Source: Lentisphaerota bacterium (GTDB lineage Bacteria > Verrucomicrobiota > Lentisphaeria > Victivallales > Victivallaceae). Taken from it: a stretch of 33,946 bases of DNA. Below the pieces are notes generated by a model. It was not told where the DNA came from, made no database searches, and saw only the letters and a program-made list of their open reading frames with translations. Location: NCBI GenBank assembly GCA_015061725.1, contig SUVX01000041.1, forward strand, positions 1 through 33,946, in the 5' to 3' direction. This document shows, in pieces, positions 9,181-17,510 of this stretch. Within the stretch, counting starts at the first letter, position 1. The number at the start of each line of letters is the position of its first letter. The translations under genes and the position numbers were made by a program.

Positions 9181-9191
9181 TGAAGATACCC

Positions 9192-9698
9192 TCAATCCAG
9201 TACGCCGATAAAAGGCAGATTGCGGTATTCTTCGTTGGAGTCAAGTCCGTATCCCACAAGGTAACGGTCAGGACAGTCAAAGCCCGACCAGTCCGCTGAG
9301 GCAACTGTCGCAGAGCGATCGACCTGTTTAGTGACGATCACAGCACTTTTTACACTCAACGCCCCCTGCTCCAACAGCATTTTTTTGACTTCAAACAGGG
9401 TTTTCCCGGTATCAAGAACCTCGTCAACAATCAACACATGACGGTCTTTGCAATCCAGTTTCAGGCATGAACGGCACCGGATCTCACCGCTGCTTTTATC
9501 ATTGACGTAACTGGCTACGCCCAGACAATCCACCCACATCGGCAAATCAATGGCACGCATGATATCCGCACCGAAAAAAATGCCGCCGGAGGCAAGCACA
9601 ACAACCGTCAGAGGTTTATCCTTGTAAAAACGGGTGATCTCAGCCCCCATCTCGCGGATACGGGCTGAGATTTCTTCTGCAGAAAAGAGGACTTCCAT
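9192..9698 (-). CDS. hpt: Hypoxanthine phosphoribosyltransferase
   Basis: The product has 168 residues from the ATG at 9698. This start has GAGGAT just upstream and lies 7 bp after the gltA stop; a longer frame begins inside gltA but adds only non-conserved residues. The enzyme makes IMP or GMP from hypoxanthine or guanine and PRPP in purine salvage. The PRPP loop is visible as VLIVDEVLDTGKT (about residues 87-99), with DEVLDTG in place of the more usual EDIIDTG. Other family features are LASGGIFFGADIMRAI near residue 35, VDCLGVASY near 57, and the C-terminal YLVGYGLDSNEEYRNLPFIGVL. Length and motifs are normal for the family. Confidence 0.92.
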   Translation of the reverse strand: MEVLFSAEEISARIREMGAEITRFYKDKPLTVVVLASGGIFFGADIMRAIDLPMWVDCLGVASYVNDKSSGEIRCRSCLKLDCKDRHVLIVDEVLDTGKTLFEVKKMLLEQGALSVKSAVIVTKQVDRSATVASADWSGFDCPDRYLVGYGLDSNEEYRNLPFIGVLD

Positions 9699-9705
9699 TT
9701 TATCC

Positions 9706-11004
9706 TCAGAAACTTCTGAAGTCGTCATCCGGCACATGGCGCAATCCCTGACCGTTGTAAATCTGGCGGGGACGGACGATTTTTGTGGAGTCGCCGATCA
9801 TTTCGCGCCAATGCGCCACCCATCCGGGCAGACGTGCCAGAGCGAACATCACGGTAAACATATTTTCCGGAATACCGATGGCACGGTAAAGAATTCCGGT
9901 ATAGAAGTCCACGTTGGGATAAAGATTGCGTTCCACAAAATAGGAATCCGTGAGCGCAATTTCCTCTACCTTGCGGGCGACATCCAGCAGGGGATCGCTG
10001 TATTTATTCTGGCGGAAGAACTTTTCACACTCGTTGCGGACGATTGCCGCACGCGGATCATAGGTCTTGTAGACACGGTGTCCGAAGCCCATCAGACGGA
10101 ACGGACTGTTTTTGTCTTTTGCCATCCTGATAAATTTGTCGATATCACCGTCTTCCTGAATCATGCGGAGCATTTCAATAACCGCCTGATTGGCGCCGCC
10201 GTGAAGCGGTCCGGACAGAGCGGAAATACCGGCTGAAATCGTCGCATAAAGGTTCACCTGTGCGCTGCCGATGGTACGGACGGCGGAGGTGGAGCAGTTC
10301 TGCTCGTGATCAGCATGGATGATAAACAAGACATTGAGCAGACGCACGATCTCAGGTCTGATCTGGTAGGGCTTTACCGGAGACTCAAACATCATATTGA
10401 GAAAGTTCGCGCAGTAAGACAAGTCATAGCGGGGATAAACCACCGGTTCACCAATGGATTTCTTATACACAAACGCCGCCATCGTGCGGACGATGGAAAT
10501 CACACGCGCACAGGACTGGTCAATATTATCCGCCATGGACTTCAAGTCCACGTTGGGATAAAACGCCGCCATGGCGTTGATCATGGTTGACAGAATGTGC
10601 ATCGGGTGTGCGCCCTTGGGGAAGTGATCAAAGAAGTGGCGCATATCCTCGTGCATGAGAGAGCTGGTATTGAGCAGACTTGAAAACTCCCGGCGGGTCT
10701 CTTCGTCGGGCAGTTCACCGTGAACGAGCAGATACGCAACGTCAATGAACATCACTTTCTGCACCAATTCCTCAATGGGGATACCACGGTAACGCAGAAT
10801 ACCGTTTTCTCCGTCGATGTAGGTGATCTGACTGTAACAGGAGGCGGTATTGACGTAACCGGGATCAAGCGCGACCAATCCGGTGGATCGTCGGAGTCCG
10901 GTGATATCCACTGCTTTTTCGCCTTCTGTTCCGGTGACGACAGGGAGAACGACCTCCTTGTCATTAAACTTCAGAGTTGAGAACTCTTTGGGTTCCACGG
11001 CCAT
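9706..11004 (-). CDS. gltA: Citrate synthase
   Basis: The product has 432 residues. It condenses acetyl-CoA and oxaloacetate to citrate at the entry to the TCA cycle in the cytoplasm. Diagnostic motifs: an N-terminal beta-rich domain as in the hexameric NADH-sensitive type (STGLVALDPGYVNTASC, then GILRYRGIPIEEL); HADHEQNCSTSAVR near 234; GPLHGGANQAV near 265; MGFGHRVYK near 310; and VDFYTGILYRAIGIP near 366 carrying the catalytic Asp. The ATG at 11004 has a strong AGGAGG eight bases upstream. It is the first gene of a probable gltA, hpt, glycosyltransferase operon. Confidence 0.96.
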   Translation of the reverse strand: MAVEPKEFSTLKFNDKEVVLPVVTGTEGEKAVDITGLRRSTGLVALDPGYVNTASCYSQITYIDGENGILRYRGIPIEELVQKVMFIDVAYLLVHGELPDEETRREFSSLLNTSSLMHEDMRHFFDHFPKGAHPMHILSTMINAMAAFYPNVDLKSMADNIDQSCARVISIVRTMAAFVYKKSIGEPVVYPRYDLSYCANFLNMMFESPVKPYQIRPEIVRLLNVLFIIHADHEQNCSTSAVRTIGSAQVNLYATISAGISALSGPLHGGANQAVIEMLRMIQEDGDIDKFIRMAKDKNSPFRLMGFGHRVYKTYDPRAAIVRNECEKFFRQNKYSDPLLDVARKVEEIALTDSYFVERNLYPNVDFYTGILYRAIGIPENMFTVMFALARLPGWVAHWREMIGDSTKIVRPRQIYNGQGLRHVPDDDFRSF

Positions 11005-11077
11005 GTCCGCTACCTCCTTTCAACATTTTACGGTGCTGCACGGGTGAAAAAATTTCAATCCATAAAACAAAATCTTT

Positions 11078-11108
11078 ATAATATGCACCCGAAATACTTT
11101 TTTTTCAA
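11078..11108 (-). promoter_or_regulatory. Possible gltA promoter
   Basis: On the minus strand TTGAAA (11103-11108) is followed by TATTAT (11078-11083) with 19 bp between them; CATATT two bases earlier gives a 17-bp spacer. It is in the 243-bp divergent region between gltA and rsmB. Confidence 0.4.
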
Positions 11109-11207
11109 GAGAGAACTGCTTTTTTTTGCCTGTTTTACCGATTTCTGAAAAATATTTTACAGAAAAAGCCGGGAACAAGGCTGAAAAATTTTTTTTACAT
11201 GCTACAT

Positions 11208-11213
11208 TATAAT
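11208..11213 (+). promoter_or_regulatory. Possible -10 box for the rsmB operon
   Basis: A perfect TATAAT lies 35 bp before the TTG start, but the -35 region is only A/T-rich without a TTGACA-like match. Confidence 0.35.
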
Positions 11214-11247
11214 ATGATTGAATCATCTGTAAAAAAAGGAATATATT

Positions 11248-12543
11248 TTGGAACTTTCAGAAAAAAAAGAAAAGGCGCAGTTTCATCTGCTGCTGTCAGC
11301 GACACGGAGCGTTCTTACGGGACTTTTCAAATCCGGCAATCCTGCCGACCGGGAACTGGCGGCGTTTTACCGGAACAACCGTCAGTGCGGTTCAAGAGAC
11401 CGTGCGCTCATCAACAGCGCACTTTACATTCTTCTCCGTCACTTGGGCTGGGTCCGCAAACTTGCGGGAAAAGAATTATCCTCTGTCATTGAATCCGGAG
11501 AAAACAATTACACCAACCGCGACCTTGCCGCCATGCTCTTTTTTGCACTGGCAGTTGATGGAACCGCTGAAATGCCGCTGAAACTTGCCGCAAAATTCAT
11601 TGAACTGCCTGTTCCTGAAATTTCAGCGTTTTCCCGGACTGAGCGTGCCGGACAAGCTGCAGCTTTTCTTGGAATAAACATGAATTTTTCAAAAGAAGAA
11701 CTGCTCCCGGAGTGGACAAAAAAACTTCTTCCGGCGGATTACGCTGAAAAAATCCTCATCCGTCCCCCCATGTATCTGCGGGTCAATGATATGGAGTCCA
11801 CGACAGCCGAACTGCGTGCAAAAGATATAAAATTTGAAGAAGTTGAAAATTTTCCGCAGGCGCTTGCCATTTCAAATCCCGCCCTGAATGTCAGTACCTT
11901 AACGAGTTTTCAGAACGGTTCCTTTGAAATCCAGGATCTTGCCAGTCAGGCGATCGTCCGTTTCTGTAATCCGCGCAAAGGGGAACGCTGGTTCGATCCC
12001 TGTGCCGGAGCAGGCGGAAAGACCCTTGCCATCGCCGAAGCCATGCAGAGAACCGGAACTGTTCTTGCCGGAGACATCCGTGAAAAAGTCCTGCTGGAAC
12101 TTAAAAAACGCGCCCGCCGTGCGGGGTATCCCAACATTCAGACCAAACAGCACGACGGACGTCCCCCGCGCGGCCTCAAACCGTTTGACGGCGTATTGAT
12201 TGACGCCCCCTGTACCTGCTCGGGTGTCTGGAGAAGAAATCCGGGCAATCCCTGGATACTCACACCGCAGGCGGTCACCGGACACGCCAAACTTCAGCTT
12301 GAAATTCTCAAAAACTTTGCAGGCTGTGTCAAGACAGGCGGCAAAGTCATTTACGCCACCTGCTCCGCCTTTGCTGAAGAAAATGAAGATGTGATCAACG
12401 CTTTTCTCGCACAGGATGACCGCTTTATTCTTGCAGAAGGCATCGATCCCTTTACCGGAAAAAAATCGTCCGGTTTCATGCATGTTCCTGAAAACAGCGG
12501 CTGTGATCTGATGTTCGCGGCCTTATTGGAGAGAAAAAAATGA
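11248..12543 (+). CDS. rsmB: RsmB/NOP-family 16S rRNA (cytosine-C5) methyltransferase
   Basis: The product has 431 residues. The N-terminal part (about 10-140) resembles the NusB-like RNA-binding domain (NPADRELAAFYRNNRQCGSRDRALI). The catalytic part has the SAM motif DPCAGAGGKT (about 250-259), motif IV DAPCTCSG (about 319-326) and motif VI ATCS (about 369-373). The cysteines of motifs IV and VI are the release and nucleophile residues of this family. It transfers methyl from SAM to a cytosine in 16S rRNA. RsmB itself is the best match because of the NusB-like N terminus, but another RsmB/RsmF-type specificity is possible. The start is TTG with AAGGA eight bases upstream. Its last bases overlap the trmL start (ATGA), so the two RNA methylation genes are coupled. 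Confidence 0.85.
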   Translation: MELSEKKEKAQFHLLLSATRSVLTGLFKSGNPADRELAAFYRNNRQCGSRDRALINSALYILLRHLGWVRKLAGKELSSVIESGENNYTNRDLAAMLFFALAVDGTAEMPLKLAAKFIELPVPEISAFSRTERAGQAAAFLGINMNFSKEELLPEWTKKLLPADYAEKILIRPPMYLRVNDMESTTAELRAKDIKFEEVENFPQALAISNPALNVSTLTSFQNGSFEIQDLASQAIVRFCNPRKGERWFDPCAGAGGKTLAIAEAMQRTGTVLAGDIREKVLLELKKRARRAGYPNIQTKQHDGRPPRGLKPFDGVLIDAPCTCSGVWRRNPGNPWILTPQAVTGHAKLQLEILKNFAGCVKTGGKVIYATCSAFAEENEDVINAFLAQDDRFILAEGIDPFTGKKSSGFMHVPENSGCDLMFAALLERKK

Positions 12544-13010
12544 TTCCGTTCCATATCGTTCTTGTCGCCCCTGAAATTCCCCAGAACACCGGAACCATCG
12601 GCAGACTTGCCGTATCAACGGACAGCGTTCTGCACCTCATTGATCCGCTGGGCTTTTCTCTTGACGAAAAACATCTGCGCCGGGCGGGAATGGATTACTG
12701 GCAGCATCTTGATCTCCACCGTTATACGGATTGGGAAAATTTTCTGGAACTCAATCCCGATGCGACCCTGCACTTTTTTTCCACCCACGGGGACACCAGT
12801 TATTACGATGTAAAATACTCTCCCGGAGACTATCTGGTTTTCGGCAGAGAATCCGCCGGTCTTCCCCCTGAACTTTACGAGCGTTACGCCGACAGACTGC
12901 GTATTATCCCCATGCCGGGAAAATTCAACCGCAGCCTGAATCTTGCCAACAGCGTTTCGATCGCCCTCTACGAAGCCATGCGCCAGACACGGAGCGCATG
13001 GGATAGCTGA
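12540..13010 (+). CDS. trmL: tRNA (cytidine/uridine-34 2'-O)-methyltransferase TrmL
   Basis: The product has 156 residues, normal for the small single-domain SPOUT enzymes. Motifs: the N-terminal LVAPEIPQNTGTIGRLA; the middle LVFGRESAGLPPEL; and the C-terminal knot segment IPMPGKFNRSLNLANSVSIALYEAMRQ, which forms the SAM-binding trefoil. It methylates the ribose of the wobble base of certain leucine tRNAs. The start codon overlaps the rsmB stop by four bases, so it depends on the rsmB promoter. Confidence 0.93.
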   Translation: MIPFHIVLVAPEIPQNTGTIGRLAVSTDSVLHLIDPLGFSLDEKHLRRAGMDYWQHLDLHRYTDWENFLELNPDATLHFFSTHGDTSYYDVKYSPGDYLVFGRESAGLPPELYERYADRLRIIPMPGKFNRSLNLANSVSIALYEAMRQTRSAWDS

Positions 13011-13042
13011 AAAACTATCGGGAAGGGTATTTTTCATGCGTA

Positions 13043-13071
13043 TTGATTTCCACTTACAATAATGCTATATT
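13043..13071 (+). promoter_or_regulatory. Promoter of panD
   Basis: TTGATT (13043-13048), a 17-bp spacer and TATATT (13066-13071). It lies in the 101-bp gap between trmL and panD and gives a leader of about 35 nt before the AAGGAG ribosome site and the ATG. Confidence 0.65.
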
Positions 13072-13111
13072 ATAGCACCGGAATTTTTGTACATAAAGGA
13101 GAACTTAATCT

Positions 13112-13489
13112 ATGTTATTAGAAATGCTGAAAGGAAAAATCCATCGGGCAAGAATCACTCAATGCGATATTGATTACGAAGGCAGTCTGGAAATAGATAT
13201 TGATATTCTGGAAAAAGCAGGAATTCTTCCTTATGAAAAAATACTTGTGGTAAATGCGACCAATGGCAAACGCCTGGAAACCTACGCAATTCCCGGACCT
13301 GCCGGCTCAGGTACGTTCTGTCTGAATGGAGCCGCGGCTCATCGCGGAAGTGTCGGAGATATTATCACAATTATGTGCTTTGCCAATTTCACACCCGAAG
13401 AGGCCTCGGCATTCCGTCCCCGCGTCGTGGTTATGGACGAAAAAAATCAAATCACAGCCATCCGTCTGGGAAGAGAAACAATCGCATAA
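13112..13489 (+). CDS. panD: Aspartate 1-decarboxylase
   Basis: The product has 125 residues. The enzyme makes beta-alanine from aspartate for pantothenate and CoA synthesis. The proenzyme cleaves itself between Gly24 and Ser25 to form the pyruvoyl cofactor; the DYEGSLEID motif is present with G24-S25 in exactly that place. LNGAAAHRGSVGD (about 71-83) and the C-terminal VVVMDEKNQI also match the family. It stands alone with its own promoter and terminator, and no other pantothenate gene is in the window. Confidence 0.95.
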   Translation: MLLEMLKGKIHRARITQCDIDYEGSLEIDIDILEKAGILPYEKILVVNATNGKRLETYAIPGPAGSGTFCLNGAAAHRGSVGDIITIMCFANFTPEEASAFRPRVVVMDEKNQITAIRLGRETIA

Positions 13490-13566
13490 AATCCCTTCAA
13501 GAAAACAGCGGTTTCTCTGAATCTGCCATTGCAGTTCAAACATACCGCATTAAATTACAAAAAAAC

Positions 13567-13611
13567 ATCCCCTGCCTTCCGGAAATACCGGTGAAGCAGG
13601 GGATATTTTTA
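13567..13611 (+). terminator. Rho-independent terminator of panD
   Basis: ATCCCCTGC at 13567-13575 pairs with GCAGGGGAT at 13596-13604, with a further CCGG...CCGG pairing inside the loop, followed by ATTTTTA. Repeat copy D starts two bases later. Confidence 0.85.
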
Positions 13612-13612
13612 T

Positions 13613-13763
13613 AGGCTCTGTTCTCTATAGGGGGAAATAATTACCCATAGGGTACTGACCTTGCTTTACAAAATACCCCGCTTTTTTTGAAAAGAGGAGA
13701 GGGGTCCGGGGAGAGGAGAAAAACTTTTTTTCTCGTGAAAAAAAGTTTTTCTTCTCTCCCCGG
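13613..13763 (+). repeat. Repeat copy D, GGCTCTGTTC-type head with box and hairpin
   Basis: In plus orientation it has the GGCTCTGTTC head and an imperfect CTATA/TACCC inverted repeat (13614-13660), the 21-bp conserved box beginning ACAAAATAC (13668-13688), and a long hairpin with arms 13706-13732 and 13737-13763 (26 of 27 pairs) around TCGT. Its box and hairpin match those of copies A and C, while its head matches copy E. It fills the space between the convergent genes panD and rubrerythrin. No reading frame of note crosses it. Confidence 0.8.
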
Positions 13764-13800
13764 TTCCCATCTGTCTTTATCAGGAACAGCGCGTTTTTAT

Positions 13801-13817
13801 AACCGTTTTTAACGGTT
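13801..13817 (-). terminator. Short palindrome after the rubrerythrin gene
   Basis: AACCGTT, three T, AACGGTT is a perfect stem 22 bp beyond the rubrerythrin stop. No run of T follows on the minus strand, so its role as a terminator is doubtful. Confidence 0.3.
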
Positions 13818-13838
13818 CAACGTGAGCAAATCAACTTA

Positions 13839-14375
13839 TCAGTAGTTGAGGGGCTCAACCTGGAAATAAGCCTTGGGATGGTTGCAAACCGGGCAGATTT
13901 CCGGAGCTTTTTCGCTGATGACAACGTGTCCGCAGTTGCGGCATTCCCAGCGGGTCGGAGCAGTCTTGACATAGACTTCACCCTTCTGGATGTTGGCAAG
14001 CAGAGCATTGTAGCGTTCTTCATGACGCTTTTCAATTTCAGCAACGCGGCGGAAACGGTTGGCGAGGGCGGTGAATCCTTCGGCCTCGGCTTCTTCAGCA
14101 AAGGTGCGGTACATTTCAGTCCACTCTTCGCGTTCACCGGCAGCGGCGGCAGCTAAATTGGCAGCGGTATCACCCAGCAGTCCCAGTTCTTTGAACCAGA
14201 GTTTGGCGTGTTCTTTTTCGTTGTTGGCGGTTTCTTCAAAAATCGCAGCAATCTGCTCAAATCCCTCTTTGCGGGCAACGCCGGCAAAGTAGGAATATTT
14301 GTTGCGGGCCTGGGATTCTCCGGCAAAAGCATAGAGAAGATTCGCTTCGGTCTTGGTGTTCTTCAGATCAGCCAT
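13839..14375 (-). CDS. rbr: Rubrerythrin
   Basis: The product has 178 residues. Residues 1-135 form a ferritin-like four-helix diiron domain with two ExxH iron-binding motifs (E53-x2-H56 and E115-x2-H118) and Glu20. The C-terminal rubredoxin-like domain has C145-x2-C148 and C161-x2-C164 for one iron. The protein reduces hydrogen peroxide in the cytoplasm and is typical of anaerobes, which fits an oxygen-sensitive gut or sediment organism. The ATG has AAAGGAAA upstream. It is a single-gene unit with its own promoter. Confidence 0.95.
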   Translation of the reverse strand: MADLKNTKTEANLLYAFAGESQARNKYSYFAGVARKEGFEQIAAIFEETANNEKEHAKLWFKELGLLGDTAANLAAAAAGEREEWTEMYRTFAEEAEAEGFTALANRFRRVAEIEKRHEERYNALLANIQKGEVYVKTAPTRWECRNCGHVVISEKAPEICPVCNHPKAYFQVEPLNY

Positions 14376-14423
14376 TTTATTTTTCCTTTCTTTTTGGGAT
14401 AAGTTTTTCGGGAACCTTTTATA

Positions 14424-14452
14424 AAGATAACTCCTGAAATTTACTTTGTCAA
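14424..14452 (-). promoter_or_regulatory. Promoter of the rubrerythrin gene
   Basis: On the minus strand TTGACA (14447-14452), a 17-bp spacer and TATCTT (14424-14429), about 50 bp before the start codon. Confidence 0.65.
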
Positions 14453-14481
14453 GTCAAAAAATCAGGAATTATTATCATTTT

Positions 14482-15996
14482 TTATTCCATAAACAAATTT
14501 CTGCTGGCGAAATAGGGTTCACTGGTCAAATTTATACCCAGTCTTTTAAGCCCGACTTCATCTCCGCCGCTGGGCATATGACTGGTGTGCATCTCACATC
14601 CGGCAAGTTTGGCAAGCTGCTTCATGGCAAGACTTGCGGCGGGATTTGAGGGGACACTCACGCTCAATGCGGTCAAGGTTTCTCCAACAGCCAGACTCAA
14701 CTGTTTGTTTTTAAGAACATCACGTTTGAGTTTGCCGAGAGAATCAATGATTTCAGGCGCAATCAGATGCAGATCATCAGGAAGTCCCGCCAGATGTTTG
14801 ACGGCATTGAGAACACAGCTTGAAGCGGCGTGCAGCAGGGGGGAGTTTTTTCCTTTAATAATCGTTCCGTCGGCAAGCTGAATTGCCGCGCCGCAGAACA
14901 CGTTGTCGCTGCCCTTACCGGGAATGGACTCAGCTTCTTTGGCGGCATCACGCGCAGCGGCAACCACCGGACGGTCAAGTTCAGAAATATTGAGACTATC
15001 CATCAAAAGTTTCATCCTGTGAACAGACTCCTCAGAGCCGATTCCGGTCGCATAATCGCAATGCGTACGGAAGTAACGGCGGATGATTTCCTGACGCGCG
15101 GCTTCACTTACCACATTATCATCGGTGATGGCAAAGCCGATACGGTTGACCCCCATTTCTGTGGGACTTGCGTAAAGCTGATCCGGCGGCATGATTTTGG
15201 CACAGATACGCTGAACCACCGGAAAAATTTCCACATCACGGTTGTAGTTGGTTGCCGTTATTCCCCGTGCTTCGAGGTGGAAGGGATCAACCATATTCAC
15301 ATCACCGAGATCGGCGGTCGCCGCTTCGTAGGCAAGATTCACCGGGTGCTTCGGCGGCAGATTCCAGACAGGGAATGTTTCAAACTTGGCATATCCGGCT
15401 TTAATACCGCGCCGGGATTCGTGATAAACCTGAGAAAGACACGTTGCCATTTTTCCGGAGTTGGGTCCGGGACCTGTCACAACAACGATGGGACGCTCTG
15501 TTTCAATATATTCATTGGCTCCGTAGCCGTGATCACTTGCAATGGTATCCACATCAGTCGGATATCCCTGAATAAAGCGGTGGGTATAAACCCGGATCCC
15601 GCGGCGTTCAAGGCGGTTGATGAAAACTTTGACCGCCGGCTGATCGCTGTAACGGGTGATGACCACCGCACGGACATCCAATCCCCAGTCGCGGAGATCG
15701 TCAATCGTCCGCATCGTATCAATGTCGTAAGAAATACAGAAGTCCGCGCGGATCTTTTTCGCCTCGATAGCACCGGCATGGATACAGATGACGATATCAA
15801 CTTTATCTTTCAAACGCTGGAGCAGTTTGATTTTTGCGTCAGGATCAAATCCCGGCAGCACACGGGCTGCGTGATAATCGCAGATAAGTTTGCCGCCGAA
15901 TTCAAGATAAAGTTTGTCTCCGAACTTGCCCGCCCGTTCAAGAATCGCTTCGGACTGCTCGCGCAAGTACTTCTCACTGTCAAAACCGATTTTCAT
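14482..15996 (-). CDS. DUF1846 family protein
   Basis: The product has 504 residues, the usual length of the DUF1846 family. The start MKIGFDSEKYLREQSEAI, the YLEFGGKLICDYHAARVLPGFDP segment (about 29-52), VTGPGPNSGKMATCLSQVYHE (about 173-193) and a C-terminal MPSGGDEVGLKRLGINLTSEP are characteristic. The GPGPNSGK stretch looks like a nucleotide-binding loop. The family is widespread in anaerobes and Firmicutes; I know of no established reaction for it. It has its own promoter and no functionally related neighbour. Confidence 0.9.
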   Translation of the reverse strand: MKIGFDSEKYLREQSEAILERAGKFGDKLYLEFGGKLICDYHAARVLPGFDPDAKIKLLQRLKDKVDIVICIHAGAIEAKKIRADFCISYDIDTMRTIDDLRDWGLDVRAVVITRYSDQPAVKVFINRLERRGIRVYTHRFIQGYPTDVDTIASDHGYGANEYIETERPIVVVTGPGPNSGKMATCLSQVYHESRRGIKAGYAKFETFPVWNLPPKHPVNLAYEAATADLGDVNMVDPFHLEARGITATNYNRDVEIFPVVQRICAKIMPPDQLYASPTEMGVNRIGFAITDDNVVSEAARQEIIRRYFRTHCDYATGIGSEESVHRMKLLMDSLNISELDRPVVAAARDAAKEAESIPGKGSDNVFCGAAIQLADGTIIKGKNSPLLHAASSCVLNAVKHLAGLPDDLHLIAPEIIDSLGKLKRDVLKNKQLSLAVGETLTALSVSVPSNPAASLAMKQLAKLAGCEMHTSHMPSGGDEVGLKRLGINLTSEPYFASRNLFME

Positions 15997-16044
15997 TTTC
16001 TTCCCAGATTTTATACCTTTTTTTCATATACTATCCGGGGAGAT

Positions 16045-16073
16045 AATATAACATTCCTTAAAGATAAAAACAA
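16045..16073 (-). promoter_or_regulatory. Promoter of the DUF1846 gene
   Basis: On the minus strand TTGTTT (16068-16073), 17 bp, TATATT (16045-16050), about 50 bp before the ATG. Confidence 0.55.
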
Positions 16074-16110
16074 GCCGCAAACACAACATATTACTGTTTT
16101 TTTCCACATA

Positions 16111-16142
16111 TAAAAAAACCTTCTCCGTTCATCCGGAGAAGG
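16111..16142 (-). terminator. Rho-independent terminator of the alpha/beta hydrolase gene
   Basis: On the minus strand a nine-pair stem (16134-16142 with 16119-16127, sequence CCTTCTCCG) is followed directly by a run of seven T (16112-16118). Confidence 0.85.
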
Positions 16143-16150
16143 CATTGAAG

Positions 16151-17341
16151 TTATTTATCTTTATCGTGTCCGAAAAACAGAATATCGCTTGAACCGCAAC
16201 AGTCGCGATAGGGACTTTTTTCGTCGTATGCGGAGAAAAATCCCTGGAATATTCCCTCCGGCAGTTTGACCGACAATTTGTTTCCGGTCCGCTTGGCGGG
16301 AATGCTCTGCCATTTACGGTAGCGGAATTTGACATTCTCTTTATCCGTGGTATAACAGAAAATCGTCTCTGTGATTCCTTTGCCTTCATTGAGGATATCC
16401 GCCGAGGCAACACCGTCTTTGACGGAGATTTTTCCGAGAACAGGCAGCGAGGGTTCACCCAGCGCAAAGTGTTTCGCCATACGGAAACAGGCGGGAAACT
16501 TGAATCCGACGTGACTGTGCGGCAGACGGATCACCAGTGATTTGGTCACAAGTTTCGGGCAGTCATTCAAAGAACGGGTCAATGAATCAAACGTAATATT
16601 GGCATCATTGGTGGAACAGACCCAGTACATCGGAACCTTGGCGGCATGAACAAAATAGCCGTTGACCCAGAAACGGGCGTTTTTCAACTGCTGTCCTTTT
16701 TTATTGAGTTTCACATCTCCGCAATAAATCTCAACCGCACCTTTGAAGCGCGGATCAAGCGCCGCAACAGTCGCGCCGTACCAGCTGCCCCAGGAGAGTC
16801 CCACAAAAACAGTCTTGTCTTTGTTCACTTTGGGAAGACTGCGCAGCAGAGAGTGTGCCAGAATCATATTGGCAACGTTTTCCCTGATATTATTGCGGGT
16901 TCCACCCTCAAGCGGAATCTTGTTTTTGACCTTGCGTCTCTCGTAAGCGTTTTTGACAGGACGGCTGTTGTACCAGTCGATGGAAAGAACAGCAAATCCC
17001 GCTTTTTTCCAAAGTCTCACATATTCCGGAAATGCCGTTCCGCCGCCGCCGTGAACCAGAAGAACCGCCGGATATCCGCCCGCGGGCATGGGCGTTTCAG
17101 GATAACCGATATAGGCAAAAACCGGTGCTTTTTTGCCTTTGACAGGCACACCGTCAAAGAGAATATCCTGCAATCCGTCCGCCTTGCTCTCTTCAAAACC
17201 GGCAGCACGATAGGCAGGAGCCTTGCTCAACTGATTGAAATCCCAGTATTTCTCGGGATTTTCACGGTAACTTTTCCCCGGAGCCGCATTCAATACAGCA
17301 GCGCACAGCAAGAGAACACACAGATTTAAGAACTTAAACAT
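16151..17341 (-). CDS. Secreted alpha/beta hydrolase (acetyl xylan esterase/dienelactone hydrolase-like)
   Basis: The product has 396 residues from the ATG at 17341, which has AAGGAG upstream and opens a signal peptide (MFKFLNLCVLLLCAAVLNAA). A longer frame reaches 17635 but crosses the promoter and terminator region. The fold is visible from VLLVHGGGG (93-101, oxyanion hole), the nucleophile elbow GLSWG with Ser183, a likely acid Asp246 in STNDANI, and His275 or His277 in PHSHVG. A beta-type C-terminal extension (about 300-396) follows. The enzyme probably removes ester groups from a polysaccharide outside the cytoplasm, in keeping with the sugar-degrading character of the region; the substrate is inferred. 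It is transcribed alone. Confidence 0.8.
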   Translation of the reverse strand: MFKFLNLCVLLLCAAVLNAAPGKSYRENPEKYWDFNQLSKAPAYRAAGFEESKADGLQDILFDGVPVKGKKAPVFAYIGYPETPMPAGGYPAVLLVHGGGGTAFPEYVRLWKKAGFAVLSIDWYNSRPVKNAYERRKVKNKIPLEGGTRNNIRENVANMILAHSLLRSLPKVNKDKTVFVGLSWGSWYGATVAALDPRFKGAVEIYCGDVKLNKKGQQLKNARFWVNGYFVHAAKVPMYWVCSTNDANITFDSLTRSLNDCPKLVTKSLVIRLPHSHVGFKFPACFRMAKHFALGEPSLPVLGKISVKDGVASADILNEGKGITETIFCYTTDKENVKFRYRKWQSIPAKRTGNKLSVKLPEGIFQGFFSAYDEKSPYRDCCGSSDILFFGHDKDK

Positions 17342-17372
17342 ACAAAACTCCTTTTTTATTCTTTTCAGGGTT

Positions 17373-17406
17373 GAGTATAATATACTCATAAAACTTTTAT
17401 TGTCAA
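17373..17406 (-). promoter_or_regulatory. Promoter of the hydrolase gene with a palindrome over the -10 box
   Basis: On the minus strand TTGACA (17401-17406), an 18-bp spacer and TATTAT (17377-17382). The -10 box sits inside the perfect 15-bp palindrome GAGTATA-A-TATACTC (17373-17387), a good site for a repressor. Confidence 0.6.
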
Positions 17407-17458
17407 GTTTTCTCCGGAGCCTCCGTTCCCTTCCCTGCTGCAAATCCGGAAAAAAAGC

Positions 17459-17493
17459 AAAAAAAATCCCGGCACAGAAAAACCGTACCGGGA
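17459..17493 (-). terminator. Terminator of the DeoR-dehydrogenase operon
   Basis: On the minus strand TCCCGG (17488-17493) pairs with CCGGGA (17467-17472) and is followed by a run of eight T (17459-17466). It is 18 bp beyond the stop of the last gene. Confidence 0.75.
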
Positions 17494-17510
17494 GAAAATC
17501 AGCAAAAAGA

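Noticed and set aside
13753..13767. A 15-bp match between the end of copy D and the start of the GH-like gene near 28739
   Set aside because: The match is short, lies in coding sequence for NSLSPVPP, and neither the box nor the rest of the hairpin accompanies it; probably chance.
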